DNA from: Paraflavitalea sp966211765
Lineage (GTDB): Bacteria; Bacteroidota; Bacteroidia; Chitinophagales; Chitinophagaceae
Length of the DNA stretch: 64,000 nucleotides
Assembly (NCBI GenBank): GCA_966211765.1
Contig: CBIHOV010000041.1
Location: forward strand, 1-64,000
Reading direction: 5' to 3'
Shown here: positions 8,923-18,642 of the stretch, piece after piece
Layout: each line of letters begins with the position of its first letter
How positions within the stretch are numbered: the first letter of the stretch is position 1
Position numbers and translations under genes: made by a program
The notes under the pieces: generated by a model
The model's input: only the letters and a program-made list of their open reading frames with translations
The model's database searches: none
Told to the model about the DNA's origin: nothing

Positions 8923-9891
8923 TTATTGTAAGCTGGGGCTTAACACTTCCGTATTGCTGACCTCGGGGGTAGGCCTTAGCTCATTTTTCTTCACCCTGGC
9001 TACGTCAATTGGATCGCCAAACAGGAAGAACAATTTCTTTTTTAAGCCCTTGGCTCCTTTTATATCCTTCCATATATCGGAATATTCATGAAAGTTGAGG
9101 TACAAGGGGTTCATTTTATGTTCGATAGGGCTGGTGAGGCCGTATTCTGCCTGCTCTTCCTCCGCCTGGTAGGTGCCAAACAGGCGATCCCAGAAAATGA
9201 AAGTAGCACCATAGTTTTTGTTGATATACTTTTCCTGCGATCCGTGGTGCACCCGGTGATTGGAAGGCGTGGCAAACAGGTATTCGATCACGCGGGGTAA
9301 TTTGCGTATATACTCTGTATGAACCCAAAACTGAAACAGTACCGCGATCTGGCTCGTGATGAAGAATATGATGGGGTGAAAGCTGATCACCATTACCGGC
9401 ATAAAGAAGATAAGCTTCAGGTTTTGCATCCAGCTCAAGCGGAATGATACCGTAAGGTTATACTGTTCACTGCTGTGGTGTACTACATGCGTGGCCCACC
9501 AAAACCGTTGTTGGTGCGATATACGGTGCGACCAATAACTGGCCAGGTCGAAAATCAGGTAACAAGGTATAAGCGTCCACCAACTAAAATGCATCCGCCA
9601 GGGGATCGCATTATAAATTAATATAACAATATAGAACAGGCTTACCTTTAGTAATGTGTTAATAATGACATTGCCTACCCCTACACAGATAGAGCCAATA
9701 GAATCTTTTTTGTCATAAAGATGGTGACTTTGTCTTTTCGAGATATACCACTCAATTAATACAAAAAGAAACATGACCGGGGCTGCCCAAATGATGATGT
9801 TAGGGGTATGCTTTTCAATCTCATCCAAAGAACTAAATTCAATCTGGGGCGCACGGAAAAGATCACTAAAACTGAATAATTTTAAAAACAT
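8923..9891 (-). CDS. Sterol desaturase / fatty-acid hydroxylase family membrane protein
   Basis: This 322-residue integral membrane protein carries the di-iron histidine clusters of the fatty-acid hydroxylase superfamily: SHRISHQ, HVVHHS and NHRVHHG, in order and correctly spaced. Several hydrophobic helices precede and separate them (e.g. WAAPVMFLFVLIEWYI). Family members hydroxylate or desaturate sterols, carotenoids or fatty acids; in Bacteroidota the substrate is usually unknown. The gene stands alone, closed by the long hairpin on its 3' side. ATG 9891 is the natural start. Confidence 0.9.
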   Translation of the reverse strand: MFLKLFSFSDLFRAPQIEFSSLDEIEKHTPNIIIWAAPVMFLFVLIEWYISKRQSHHLYDKKDSIGSICVGVGNVIINTLLKVSLFYIVILIYNAIPWRMHFSWWTLIPCYLIFDLASYWSHRISHQQRFWWATHVVHHSSEQYNLTVSFRLSWMQNLKLIFFMPVMVISFHPIIFFITSQIAVLFQFWVHTEYIRKLPRVIEYLFATPSNHRVHHGSQEKYINKNYGATFIFWDRLFGTYQAEEEQAEYGLTSPIEHKMNPLYLNFHEYSDIWKDIKGAKGLKKKLFFLFGDPIDVARVKKNELRPTPEVSNTEVLSPSLQ

Positions 9892-10192
9892 AGAGCAATT
9901 CGTTGATCTTGTTTATAGGGTTAAAATAATATCCTATACATGTATAAATTACAATAATAAAACCTGGGTATCATTAACCACGCACATTAAACGTAGGTAA
10001 AGAAAGAATGTTGTGATTCATGGCATCAGTAGGAGAGGAGATTAAACCAGTCAACTGTTGGCTAACCGGTATGAAGGTGTATTGATAAATACTATGGGTG
10101 TCTCGTCACTGCCAATGGCCCCAAGATACCCAAACCCGGTATTCCGGCAAAATAAATGATTTGTTAAGAAGAATTATAGTGGGAAATGCTGC
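9892..10192. other. Intergenic, no recognisable feature
   Basis: About 300 bp, A/T-rich next to the desaturase start. It contains the promoter side of the desaturase gene and the 3' side of yjbQ. I see no coding frame, repeat or convincing hairpin. Confidence 0.6.
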
Positions 10193-10615
10193 TTATTCTC
10201 CCCAGGCGGTAATGACGATCCTCCTGCTGCCGCCCCTGTTGCGGTGTTCACATAAATAAATGCCCTGCCAGATGCCCAGTGCCAGCTCGCCGCCAACAAT
10301 GGGGATCATTACTGAGCTCCCCAGCAAGGCGGCTTTCAGATGCGCCGGCATATCGTCGGGCCCTTCATCGTTATGTACATAATCGGGATCGTTTTCGGGA
10401 ATGGCTTTGTTGAACCAGGTTTCGAAGTCCTTGCGCACGGTAGGATCTGCGTTTTCGTTGATGGTGAGCGAAGCCGAAGTATGTTGAATGAACACCTGGC
10501 ATATACCCGACTGCAGCTGGCTGATGGCTGGCAGCGCCCTAACAACCTCCTGCGTGATCAGGTGAAATCCCCTCGGCCTTTCCCTTAATGCCAGTATTTG
10601 CTGATAGATCTTCAT
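10193..10615 (-). CDS. yjbQ: YjbQ/UPF0047 family protein (secondary thiamine-phosphate synthase)
   Basis: This 140-residue protein is full length for UPF0047. Conserved blocks are visible: FIQHTSASLTINENADP, the acidic DYVHNDEGPDDMPAHLKAALLG with its metal-site histidines, and LGIWQGIYLCEHRNRGGSR. Members have weak thiamine-phosphate synthase activity in E. coli; the physiological role is uncertain. It is downstream of the alpha-amylase gene on the same strand with a 130-bp gap. Confidence 0.93.
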   Translation of the reverse strand: MKIYQQILALRERPRGFHLITQEVVRALPAISQLQSGICQVFIQHTSASLTINENADPTVRKDFETWFNKAIPENDPDYVHNDEGPDDMPAHLKAALLGSSVMIPIVGGELALGIWQGIYLCEHRNRGGSRRIVITAWGE

Positions 10616-10747
10616 ACTGCAAAATAGGATATTCCTGTGTGGCGGGGTGAGCAGACGGCTTTACTTGTCTGAAAGAACTCCGCAACTACGCCCGGTCCGC
10701 TCATATCCCAAAGATTATCTATTCCACACACGTCAAGCATATACGAC

Positions 10748-12232
10748 TCATTTTTTCTCTATCCATACAGCAATGGATCCTGCCGGTACCGGAAACTCTC
10801 CCCAGCCTTCATCATTGATCTTCACTTCCGCAGGGTGCTTGCCCAGCCAATCGATGAACGTTTTGCCCCGGTGTTGAGCCCCCATCTCCATGCTCTTAAA
10901 TCCATCTTCGCTATTAGACAGCAACACTGCACAGCCCGATCCTTCTACATCCCCATGTCCTTCCCGGGTCCAGCCTATACAGTTGGGATGATCAAAATAG
11001 TCCCGTTGCACACCATAGGCATACCGTTTCCGCGCTTCCAGCAATTGTTCTATATGGGCACATTTGTCCAGGAATATTTCATGGTCCATTCCATCCTGGC
11101 CTTTGTCTACATAGTGTGCCCCATACAGGTCAGGATAAAAAACACAGGGGTAGCCTCCTTCCCGCAGCAGGATCAAGGCATAGGCATGTGGTTTAAACCA
11201 GTTCTCCACAGGCGCCTCCAGCGATTGAAGGGGCTGCGTATCGTGGTTGTCAACTACCGTCACGGCCAGTGCTGGCTGCACTGCCACAAGGCTGTCCTGA
11301 AAGATCGTTGTCAGGTTATAATCCTTTCCTTTCAACGAAGCATGGTAAAAGTTATGGTGAAGCGAAGCGTCAAAAAGCGACATCCGTCCCCCAGTAGCAT
11401 CAATATACTTCTCAAGCAGGGGCAATTCACCGGGAGCCCAGTATTCACCCACGGCAAACAGGTCCGGTTTTATACTTCGCAGGTGGTCCAGCCACTCATT
11501 GTAAAAAGCAGGCGATATATGTTTCACCGCATCAATGCGCACCCCGTCAATACCCGTTTCCTGCAATAGCCAGGCGCCCCATTTTTTCAATTCTTCCCGC
11601 ACCGCAGGATTACGGAATTCGATGTCTGCAAACATCAGGAAATCATAATTCCCTTTTTCCTTATCGATCACTTCTTGCCAGCCTTCGCCATATTCATTCA
11701 GGATCGAGAAGATCCCATTCTCATGCAGGTCATTCGCATAATCAACACCCGTAAAGCAACGATGATCCCAGATAAAATCTGAGTACTTCCCCTGCCTGCC
11801 GGGAAAGGTAAATTTGGTGTAGGCTTCAATTTCAAAAGGTTCACTGGTAAATTGAGTGCGGTTCTCAGGGTCCACCCGTCTTACCCACATCCGTTCCGTT
11901 TCGTCTGCACCTCCTTTATGGTTCAATACAATATCCGCATATACCTGTATACCATGTGCATGCAATGCGCCGATAGCTTGTAGTAATTCTTCTTTCGTAC
12001 CATACTTGGTACGTACCGAGAACTTCTGATCAAATTCTCCCAGGTCAAAAAGATCGTACACATCGTAGCCACTGGCATTACCTCCTTCCTTGCCTTTATA
12101 GGCGGGTGGCAGCCATACCGAATTGACCCCCAACTGCGCTAAATGTTCAGCTTCTTTGGCCACCTGGGTCCATAAGCTCCCATCAGCAGGGATATACCAA
12201 TGAAAAAACTGGAACATGGTACCGTTGAGCAT
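10748..12232 (-). CDS. Cytoplasmic alpha-amylase (GH13)
   Basis: This 494-residue enzyme starts directly with the barrel (MLNGTMFQFFHWY) and has no signal peptide, so it acts in the cytosol. GH13 region I is YADIVLNH. Region II GVRIDAVKH carries nucleophile Asp234, region III VGEYW the acid/base Glu263, and region IV VDNHDTQP the third acid Asp331. Length and sequence fit the bacterial AmyS/AmyA cytoplasmic group that cuts maltodextrins or stored glycogen. It lies downstream of, and on the same strand as, phosphoketolase and acetate kinase, which suggests a shared role in using internal polysaccharide. Confidence 0.93.
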   Translation of the reverse strand: MLNGTMFQFFHWYIPADGSLWTQVAKEAEHLAQLGVNSVWLPPAYKGKEGGNASGYDVYDLFDLGEFDQKFSVRTKYGTKEELLQAIGALHAHGIQVYADIVLNHKGGADETERMWVRRVDPENRTQFTSEPFEIEAYTKFTFPGRQGKYSDFIWDHRCFTGVDYANDLHENGIFSILNEYGEGWQEVIDKEKGNYDFLMFADIEFRNPAVREELKKWGAWLLQETGIDGVRIDAVKHISPAFYNEWLDHLRSIKPDLFAVGEYWAPGELPLLEKYIDATGGRMSLFDASLHHNFYHASLKGKDYNLTTIFQDSLVAVQPALAVTVVDNHDTQPLQSLEAPVENWFKPHAYALILLREGGYPCVFYPDLYGAHYVDKGQDGMDHEIFLDKCAHIEQLLEARKRYAYGVQRDYFDHPNCIGWTREGHGDVEGSGCAVLLSNSEDGFKSMEMGAQHRGKTFIDWLGKHPAEVKINDEGWGEFPVPAGSIAVWIEKK

Positions 12233-12414
12233 GGATTATTTTTTTCTGATAATAGCAAATCCAAAGCCCTGCAATGCCTACTTTTCTTTATCGGAAGCAA
12301 AAGGCGGGTAAAGCACTATTTTCAGACAGACCAGCCTACCAATTGCGTATTTATGTACACATCTTGCGACAAGTCTACATAGACATTTGCATAAAAATAT
12401 TTAAAGGGATAAGC

Positions 12415-12882
12415 TCAGGCTGTTATTACCGGCATCTTACTTTTCATCCAGTAATCAATGATCAGCATAAAGGTCTTTTTAAGTTCCTCAAAACTGTCAT
12501 CCTTGATAAAAAAGCCATGAACCGAAAGGTCATAAGCCCGCTTCACCTGAGCGTCGGAGGCCTGCGTACTCCAGAAAATAAAGGGAACACTGTGAAACTT
12601 CGGTGATTTGTGGTCCAACATCATCTGCCGCAGTTCAAAACCATCCGTACCGGTAAGGTTGGCCGAGCAAATAATGATAAATGGGGCAAGCGTTTCATGA
12701 TTTAACTGTCGAACAACATCCGCTGCATTATCTAAAAAGCGCAATTCATTGGAGAGCTTTAATTCTTCCCATGCCTGCTGCACCAATTCCCGGTCATCCT
12801 GGTCCTCGTCTATGATCCATATTGCTTCTGATTGCATGTCGGTGGGTTTGGTTCGTGTAATAGCTTTAAAATAGTATGCCAT
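12415..12882 (-). CDS. Stand-alone receiver protein without phospho-acceptor Asp
   Basis: This is a CheY-like receiver of up to 155 aa; an internal ATG at 12834 (MQSEAIW) gives a more usual N-terminus. The acidic pocket DEDQDD and the conserved lysine (GFFIKDD) are present. At the phosphorylation site, where the paralogue at 17129-17548 reads LSDINMPKMSG, this protein reads ICSANLTGTDG. Asp is replaced by Ser (codon TCG) and the Pro after it is lost. It should not be phosphorylated in the normal way and may be a constitutive or binding-only pseudo-receiver. It sits downstream of ackA on the same strand. Confidence 0.85.
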   Translation of the reverse strand: MAYYFKAITRTKPTDMQSEAIWIIDEDQDDRELVQQAWEELKLSNELRFLDNAADVVRQLNHETLAPFIIICSANLTGTDGFELRQMMLDHKSPKFHSVPFIFWSTQASDAQVKRAYDLSVHGFFIKDDSFEELKKTFMLIIDYWMKSKMPVITA

Positions 12883-12944
12883 TGGAGGAGTAAGCCCTTT
12901 CTATATCAAGGATTTCAGATGAAATCGCCAGGGCCAGGTCGAAA

Positions 12945-14141
12945 TTAAGTAGGAATACCCATGCACTGCCGGGCAATCTCCAGTTCCTCGTTGGTAGGGA
13001 TCACCAACACCTTCACTGGTTTCGTTCCGCTATGGATAGCGCGGATACCTGTAGCAGGCAATCCGTTCAGCACCGCATCGATCTCGATCCCCAGGTGCGA
13101 CAGACCATCGCAAACCAGGGCACGCATGCTGCTGTCATGTTCACCCACACCGGCTGTAAAGATCAGGCCGTCCAACCCATTGAGCACCGCCATATAAGAA
13201 CCAATGTATTTTTTAATGCGGTAAGCATAAAGCTTCCGGGCAAATTGCGCGGTCCTGTCCCCTTGTTCAGCTGCCTTGTCTATATCACGCATATCATGAT
13301 GCCCCGTTAACCCTTGCAGGCCCGATTGCTTGTTCAGCAAATTGTCAATATATTCCGCACTATAACCATGGTGCGTCATCAGGTGCAATAGCACCGTGGG
13401 ATCAATATCGCCGCTACGTGTACCCATTACCAGTCCGCTCACCGGACTAAATCCCATGCTCGTGTCCAACGACCGGTCGCCCTCCACTGCAGCCACACTA
13501 CAACCATTGCCCAGGTGCAGACTGATCAATTTCGCCTGTGGCAGGCCCAAAAATTCCCGGGCTTGTCCGGTCACATACTTGTGACTGATGCCGTGAAATC
13601 CATATACGCGTATTTTATCCTGCTTGTAGTAAGAGCGGGGTATAGCGTATTGAGCAGCTTCAGGCGGTAGATCATGATGAAAGGCCGTATCAAAGACCGC
13701 TACTTGCCTTGCTCCCGGGAAAAAGGCCGCTGCTACTTCCAGGCAACGAAAGTTCACAGGGTTATGAAGAGGCGCGAAGGGAAACAATTGTTTGATCTTC
13801 TCCTTAACTGCCGGAGTAACAATCATAGCCGATGAAAAAGATTCCCCGCCATGCACTACGCGGTGCCCCACCAGTTCAACTGCTGACGGATCTTGAATCA
13901 CACCATGTTCCGCATGGCTCAACAGCAATACCACCTGCCGCATCGCGGCTGAATGATCGGGTAAGGAGAACTGCTGTTTGATGCTTTGTTCCTTTTCGTC
14001 GGGAAAGCGCGTGAATTGGATCGAAGCCTCCTTTTCACCGATCCTTTCAGCAATGCCCGAGCAAAGCACCTCTTCAGCAGGCATTTCAAAAAGCTGGAAT
14101 TTCAGCGAGCTGCTGCCCGCGTTGATCACCAATACTTTCAT
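12945..14141 (-). CDS. ackA: Acetate kinase
   Basis: This 398-residue enzyme is full length. The N-terminus LVINAGSSSLKFQLF and the signatures VGHRVVHGG, VFDTAFH, LHLGNGCS and GTRSGDIDP (ATP/acetate site) are all intact. It converts acetyl phosphate and ADP to acetate and ATP. It follows the phosphoketolase gene by 18 bp on the same strand, so the two are almost certainly one operon: phosphoketolase makes acetyl phosphate and AckA recovers ATP from it. Confidence 0.97.
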   Translation of the reverse strand: MKVLVINAGSSSLKFQLFEMPAEEVLCSGIAERIGEKEASIQFTRFPDEKEQSIKQQFSLPDHSAAMRQVVLLLSHAEHGVIQDPSAVELVGHRVVHGGESFSSAMIVTPAVKEKIKQLFPFAPLHNPVNFRCLEVAAAFFPGARQVAVFDTAFHHDLPPEAAQYAIPRSYYKQDKIRVYGFHGISHKYVTGQAREFLGLPQAKLISLHLGNGCSVAAVEGDRSLDTSMGFSPVSGLVMGTRSGDIDPTVLLHLMTHHGYSAEYIDNLLNKQSGLQGLTGHHDMRDIDKAAEQGDRTAQFARKLYAYRIKKYIGSYMAVLNGLDGLIFTAGVGEHDSSMRALVCDGLSHLGIEIDAVLNGLPATGIRAIHSGTKPVKVLVIPTNEELEIARQCMGIPT

Positions 14142-14159
14142 TTGTTCATGCTCCTTTGT

Positions 14160-16517
14160 TTATAATTTCCAGTTCCAATCCCTGATCTCAGGCATATCCA
14201 CACCATGCTGATTAATATAATTGCGGTGTTCGATCAACTTATCCTGCATAGCCTGCTTCAGGTACGAAGCATGACTGCCTAAGTCCGGTAAACGGTCAAT
14301 CACATCCTGCACCAGGTGAAAACGATCCATATCATTGAGCACCGTCATATCAAAAGGAGTTGTGATCGTACCTTCTTCCTTATAACCACGCACATGAATA
14401 TTGAAGTGATTGGTGCGTTTATAGGTCAGCCGGTGAATAAGCCAGGGATAACCATGAAAGGCAAAGATCACAGGTTTGTTTTGGGTAAACAGTGCATCAA
14501 AATCATTGTCATTCAATCCATGCGGGTGTTCTGTTGCTGCTTGCAGTTTCATAAGGTCCACCACATTCACCACCCGGATCTTTAGATCGGGTAGCTGTTC
14601 CCGCAGGATCGAAACCGCAGCCAGTGTTTCCAGCGTGGGCACATCACCTGCGCATACCATTACCACATCAGGGTCTGTTCCGGCGTCATTGCTGGCCCAG
14701 GTCCAGATGCCGATGCCTTTTGTACAGTGAATGCGCGTCTCTTCCATCGTGAGCCACTGCGGTGAAGGGTGCTTACCCGCCACCACCACATTTACATAGT
14801 GCCGGCTTTTCAAACAATGGTCCATAACCGATAACAGGCAATTGGCATCCGGCGGTAAATACACACGCACCACCGATGCTTTTTTATTCACCACATGGTC
14901 TATAAAACCAGGGTCCTGGTGCGTAAACCCATTGTGATCCTGCCGCCACACATGCGAGGCCAGTAAAATATTTAGCGAAGGCAGCTTCCTGCGCCAGTTT
15001 AGGTGAGCAGTCATCTTCAGCCATTTCGCATGTTGGTTGAACATGGAATCCACTATATGTATAAAGGCTTCATAACAATTGAATACCCCATGCCGCCCGG
15101 TTAGCAGGTATCCTTCCAGCCAACCTTCACATTGATGCTCACTCAGCATTTCCATTACACGACCATCCCGTTGCTGAAACTCATCACCAGGCGCTGTTTC
15201 CCCCAGCCATTGCCGACTGGTAGTCTCAAATACTGCATTCAACTTGTTCGACAAAGTTTCATCCGGCCCAAATAACCGGAAATTGCGGTGGTCAGCATTC
15301 AGTTTCATCACATCGCGGATAAACGCCCCTAATACCAGCGTATCGCCAGGCCCCATTTCACTTCGTTTATGAACAGGCAGACCATACTTCGAAAAATCAG
15401 GCATGCGCAGGTCCTGCAATTTGCCGCCATGCGCGTGTGTGTTGGCCCCCATTCTTTTTTCTCCGGCAGGCGCCAGGGCAGCCAGTGAGGGGAGCAAACC
15501 ACCTTGGGTATCAAATAACTCTTCGGGCTTATAACTCCGCAGCCAGGCTTCCAGTTGTTGTAAATGCTCCGGATTATGGGCCGGATCATTCAACGGTACC
15601 TGATGCGATCGAAAACTCCCTTCTACCGGATATCCACCAACTGTTTTCGGACCTGTCCATCCCTTGGGCGATTGTAGTATGATCATTGGCCAGCAGGGGC
15701 GGGTAGCATCCGGGTGTTGCGCAGCATATTGCCTGATCGCCTGGATCTCGGCTACAACAGCATCCAACGCCTGCACCATTTGCTCATGCATAAGCATGGG
15801 TTCATCACCCGCTACCCAATGAGGTTGCCAGCCATAACCTTTGAAAAGACTGGTCAATTCATCATGTCCGATCCTGGCCAGCAGGGCCGGATTAGCGATC
15901 TTATATCCGTTAAGGTGCAGGATAGGCAATACCACCCCATCCGTTACCGGGTTCAGGAATTTGTTGCTATGCCATGCCGTCGCCAACGGTCCCGTCTCCG
16001 CTTCACCATCTCCTACCACGCAGGCAACGATCAACGAAGGATTGTCAAATACAGCCCCAAAAGCATGGCTCAGCGAATAGCCCAGTTCTCCCCCCTCATG
16101 CATAGAACCGGGGCATTCCGGCGATACATGGCTGGGAATCCCTCCGGGGAAAGAAAATTGCCTGAAGAGCTTTGTAAGTCCTTCCTCATCACGGGTAATA
16201 TCAGGGTAGATCTCCGAATAGGTGCCTTCCAGGTAAGTGTTGGCTACCATGGCAGGCCCGCCGTGTCCCGGGCCGGAGATATACAACATATCCAGGTCAT
16301 ATTGTTTGATCACCCGGTTCAGGTGCGCATAAATAAAATTTTGACCAGGCGTAGTTCCCCAATGGCCCAATAACATTTGCTTAATATGCCCGATCTTCAG
16401 TGGCTGTTTCATCAATGCATTATCGCACAGGTAGATCTGGCCCACAGATAAATAATTGGCTGCCCGCCAATAAGCATCAATCTTGCGTAAGAGTTCCTGT
16501 TCCATAGCTATTGCCAT
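14160..16517 (-). CDS. xfp: Xylulose-5-phosphate/fructose-6-phosphate phosphoketolase
   Basis: This 785-residue TPP-dependent enzyme is full length for the family. Visible signatures include SGPGHGGPAMVANTYLEG, ECPGSMHEGGELGYSLSHA and the TPP/Mg motif GDGEAETGPLATAWHSNK, plus the C-terminal phosphoketolase block. It splits xylulose-5-P (and perhaps fructose-6-P) into acetyl phosphate plus glyceraldehyde-3-P (or erythrose-4-P). It is the first gene of an xfp-ackA operon, with the alpha-amylase further downstream. Whether it uses both substrates cannot be read from sequence. Confidence 0.96.
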   Translation of the reverse strand: MAIAMEQELLRKIDAYWRAANYLSVGQIYLCDNALMKQPLKIGHIKQMLLGHWGTTPGQNFIYAHLNRVIKQYDLDMLYISGPGHGGPAMVANTYLEGTYSEIYPDITRDEEGLTKLFRQFSFPGGIPSHVSPECPGSMHEGGELGYSLSHAFGAVFDNPSLIVACVVGDGEAETGPLATAWHSNKFLNPVTDGVVLPILHLNGYKIANPALLARIGHDELTSLFKGYGWQPHWVAGDEPMLMHEQMVQALDAVVAEIQAIRQYAAQHPDATRPCWPMIILQSPKGWTGPKTVGGYPVEGSFRSHQVPLNDPAHNPEHLQQLEAWLRSYKPEELFDTQGGLLPSLAALAPAGEKRMGANTHAHGGKLQDLRMPDFSKYGLPVHKRSEMGPGDTLVLGAFIRDVMKLNADHRNFRLFGPDETLSNKLNAVFETTSRQWLGETAPGDEFQQRDGRVMEMLSEHQCEGWLEGYLLTGRHGVFNCYEAFIHIVDSMFNQHAKWLKMTAHLNWRRKLPSLNILLASHVWRQDHNGFTHQDPGFIDHVVNKKASVVRVYLPPDANCLLSVMDHCLKSRHYVNVVVAGKHPSPQWLTMEETRIHCTKGIGIWTWASNDAGTDPDVVMVCAGDVPTLETLAAVSILREQLPDLKIRVVNVVDLMKLQAATEHPHGLNDNDFDALFTQNKPVIFAFHGYPWLIHRLTYKRTNHFNIHVRGYKEEGTITTPFDMTVLNDMDRFHLVQDVIDRLPDLGSHASYLKQAMQDKLIEHRNYINQHGVDMPEIRDWNWKL

Positions 16518-16671
16518 TATTCGTATTTAGTGCTTGAATTTTCCAGGTGGAGTAAGTATAAATCTCATGCCCTGATGACCCTTCCGGCTAGCGCAAATGC
16601 TTATTCAGGTTTCGCCAGGCTCCCACGACCGTACGGGCTGGTACAGGATTTATATAAACACAGTAAAAAAC

Positions 16672-17106
16672 ATGCGTACTACTACATTCAAGGTCGTAGC
16701 GGTAGAAGATGATGCGGATGACCGTATGTTACTCGACGAGGCTTTTAAGGAGATCGGTTATGAAGCCGATATCAAAAAACTAGCCGATGGCGACGTTTTG
16801 TTCGATTACCTGGGTAAGATCGACAAAGAATTATATCCCTCCCTGATTGTATTGGACAATTCCCTGCCCCGCCGCACAGCATTAGATGTCCTGATCCAGC
16901 TTAAAGGAAATAAGGAGTACAATCACATACCCGTGGTTATCTATACCACCATGGTATCGCCCCACGTAAAAGAACAGCTATTGGCGGCGGGTGCACTGGC
17001 CTGTCTGCAAAAAGGAGGCGCTATGCAGGAGATTGTGGAAAACGTAAAATGGTTCAGGGAGATTGCAGAGGCGCAGGCTGCTGGCAAACAATTGCCCCTG
17101 GCATAG
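16672..17106 (+). CDS. Stand-alone response regulator receiver
   Basis: About 144 residues from ATG 16672 (MRTTTFKVVAVEDDADD); the longer upstream frame is not needed. It is a single receiver domain with acidic pocket EDDADD, phospho-acceptor in IVLDNSLP, Thr in IYTTM and Lys in CLQKGG. No output domain. It is the first of three consecutive receiver genes on this strand and is divergent from phosphoketolase. Confidence 0.9.
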   Translation: MRTTTFKVVAVEDDADDRMLLDEAFKEIGYEADIKKLADGDVLFDYLGKIDKELYPSLIVLDNSLPRRTALDVLIQLKGNKEYNHIPVVIYTTMVSPHVKEQLLAAGALACLQKGGAMQEIVENVKWFREIAEAQAAGKQLPLA

Positions 17107-17128
17107 GGGCGTATTTATTTTATTATTT

Positions 17129-17548
17129 ATGACAAAAGGACCAATTATCATTGTAGACGATGATGCAGACGACCGCGAGATCTATGCAGAAGTTATTAGA
17201 AGCATGGGCATACCCAACGAGATCAGGTTTTTCGATGCCGCACCCGAGGCGCTTGAATATTTGAGCGTCACACCTGAACAACCCTTTGTTATCTTATCCG
17301 ACATCAACATGCCGAAGATGAGCGGGCTTGAATTTAAAGAAAAGATACAATCCAATGAATTCCTCCGGCTAAAAGGTATTCCATTTGTTTTTATCTCTAC
17401 CAATGCCGATCCGGCTGCTGTTCGAAAAGCGCATGTCCTCAGCGTACAAGGGTATTTTTTGAAGCCTACTAGTATGTCCGAAATCCAGTCCATGCTCTCC
17501 AAAATATTTGCTTACTGGGAGCTTAGCAAGCATATTAATAATGTGTAG
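17129..17548 (+). CDS. Stand-alone response regulator receiver
   Basis: 139 residues from ATG 17129 (MTKGPIIIVDDDADD). A complete receiver: phospho-acceptor in ILSDINMPKMSG, Ser/Thr in FISTN and Lys in YFLKPTS. It aligns end to end with the degenerate receiver at 12415-12882, including the unusual C-terminal IFAYWELSK against IIDYWMKSK, so the two are paralogues. It follows the preceding receiver by 22 bp. Confidence 0.9.
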   Translation: MTKGPIIIVDDDADDREIYAEVIRSMGIPNEIRFFDAAPEALEYLSVTPEQPFVILSDINMPKMSGLEFKEKIQSNEFLRLKGIPFVFISTNADPAAVRKAHVLSVQGYFLKPTSMSEIQSMLSKIFAYWELSKHINNV

Positions 17549-17730
17549 AGTAGGAAAGAGAAGGTGTAGAGGAAGAAGAAGAATATCGCTGGAAATCGGT
17601 GTACACAGATACAGGCCCTACATTCAAAATTATCTTTTCAGGTATCCAGGCAGAAAAACGATGGAAACGATAGAGTTATCGTTATTGTGGCATGGTATTT
17701 TAAGAGAAACGATAAATTATCTTCTTATAC

Positions 17731-18171
17731 ATGAATACAATACAGAATGTATTACTGGCAGATGACGACGCAGACGATCGTATGTTATTTCGGGACATCA
17801 TCAGAGACCTGGGAATTCGACTCTCACTCCATACCGTCAATGACGGGGTAGAACTCATGGATTACCTGAATGCTGCTGCACAATTGCCGGAGGCCTTATT
17901 TCTCGACATCAACATGCCTAAAAAAGATGGCTTGGGCTGCCTCCGCGAGATCAAAGCCAGCGAAAGATTGGCATCCCTTCCGGTTATTATATTCTCCAAT
18001 TCTGAAAACTACATGTTGGTGGAGTTGATGCTGAATGAAGGCGCCGCTTACTTTGTACGTAAACAGCCCGGCTATAATAAAATGCTAAAGCTGATCAACA
18101 AATTGTTTTCTTTGGATAAGCAATCCCTGCTACAGAAAAAAGAAATGAACGAGTTTGTGATCAATGCATAG
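17731..18171 (+). CDS. Stand-alone response regulator receiver
   Basis: 146 residues, ATG 17731. Receiver motifs: LLADDDADD, LFLDINMPKKDG (phospho-acceptor), IFSNS and FVRKQPG with the conserved Lys. No output domain. These Rcp-like proteins usually work with cytosolic or hybrid kinases such as the one at 25644-28664; the pairing is not shown by position here. A 180-bp gap separates it from the preceding receiver. Confidence 0.9.
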   Translation: MNTIQNVLLADDDADDRMLFRDIIRDLGIRLSLHTVNDGVELMDYLNAAAQLPEALFLDINMPKKDGLGCLREIKASERLASLPVIIFSNSENYMLVELMLNEGAAYFVRKQPGYNKMLKLINKLFSLDKQSLLQKKEMNEFVINA

Positions 18172-18226
18172 GCGGCTGCCACCTTAGGGGTCGGTTATTG
18201 CTCTTAATTGTGCCATGTGGTTTTTA

Positions 18227-18601
18227 TCAGGCCTTACTTGTAAATCTTTCTATGGCTGCTGCTACTGATACCACAAAATTGACTTGGCCACGCTTATTGC
18301 TTTCAACAATAAACTCGTGTAAACTATTGCTCTGGTAATTACTAAAATCGCCTACAATGGCCAGGCGCATCCGGTAGTTGGAGAATTTTTGCAATATTTC
18401 ACCGGCAATGCCTGTTTTCAGATCAAAGAAAGCTGCTGTAATATTCTTTTGGTGAAGGATGATCTTGTCAATATCCTGGTAGTATAAATTTCCCAATAGG
18501 TCAAGCCCATCTTCCGCATTGGCTATGACCGTATTGTCTGAAACTATTTCCGCTATCCTTGTATCGTTGACCTGATGTATTTCGATGTGCATCTTTCCCA
18601 A
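18227..18601 (-). CDS. DUF4180 family protein
   Basis: This 124-residue protein matches the DUF4180 pattern by eye: a start EIHQVNDTRIAEIVSD, then DGLDLLGNLYYQ, ITAAFFDLKTGIAGEILQKFSNYRM-type core and RLAIVGDFSNY. Family function is unknown. It is the next gene downstream of kup on the minus strand (41-bp gap), so they may be cotranscribed. Confidence 0.8.
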   Translation of the reverse strand: MGKMHIEIHQVNDTRIAEIVSDNTVIANAEDGLDLLGNLYYQDIDKIILHQKNITAAFFDLKTGIAGEILQKFSNYRMRLAIVGDFSNYQSNSLHEFIVESNKRGQVNFVVSVAAAIERFTSKA

Positions 18602-18642
18602 TAGGTTTTAACCTTTACTGCTCAAAGATAGGCTATCGGGTG

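Noticed and set aside
15714..16373. 219-codon plus-strand frame inside phosphoketolase
   Set aside because: Antisense shadow of strongly conserved phosphoketolase sequence.
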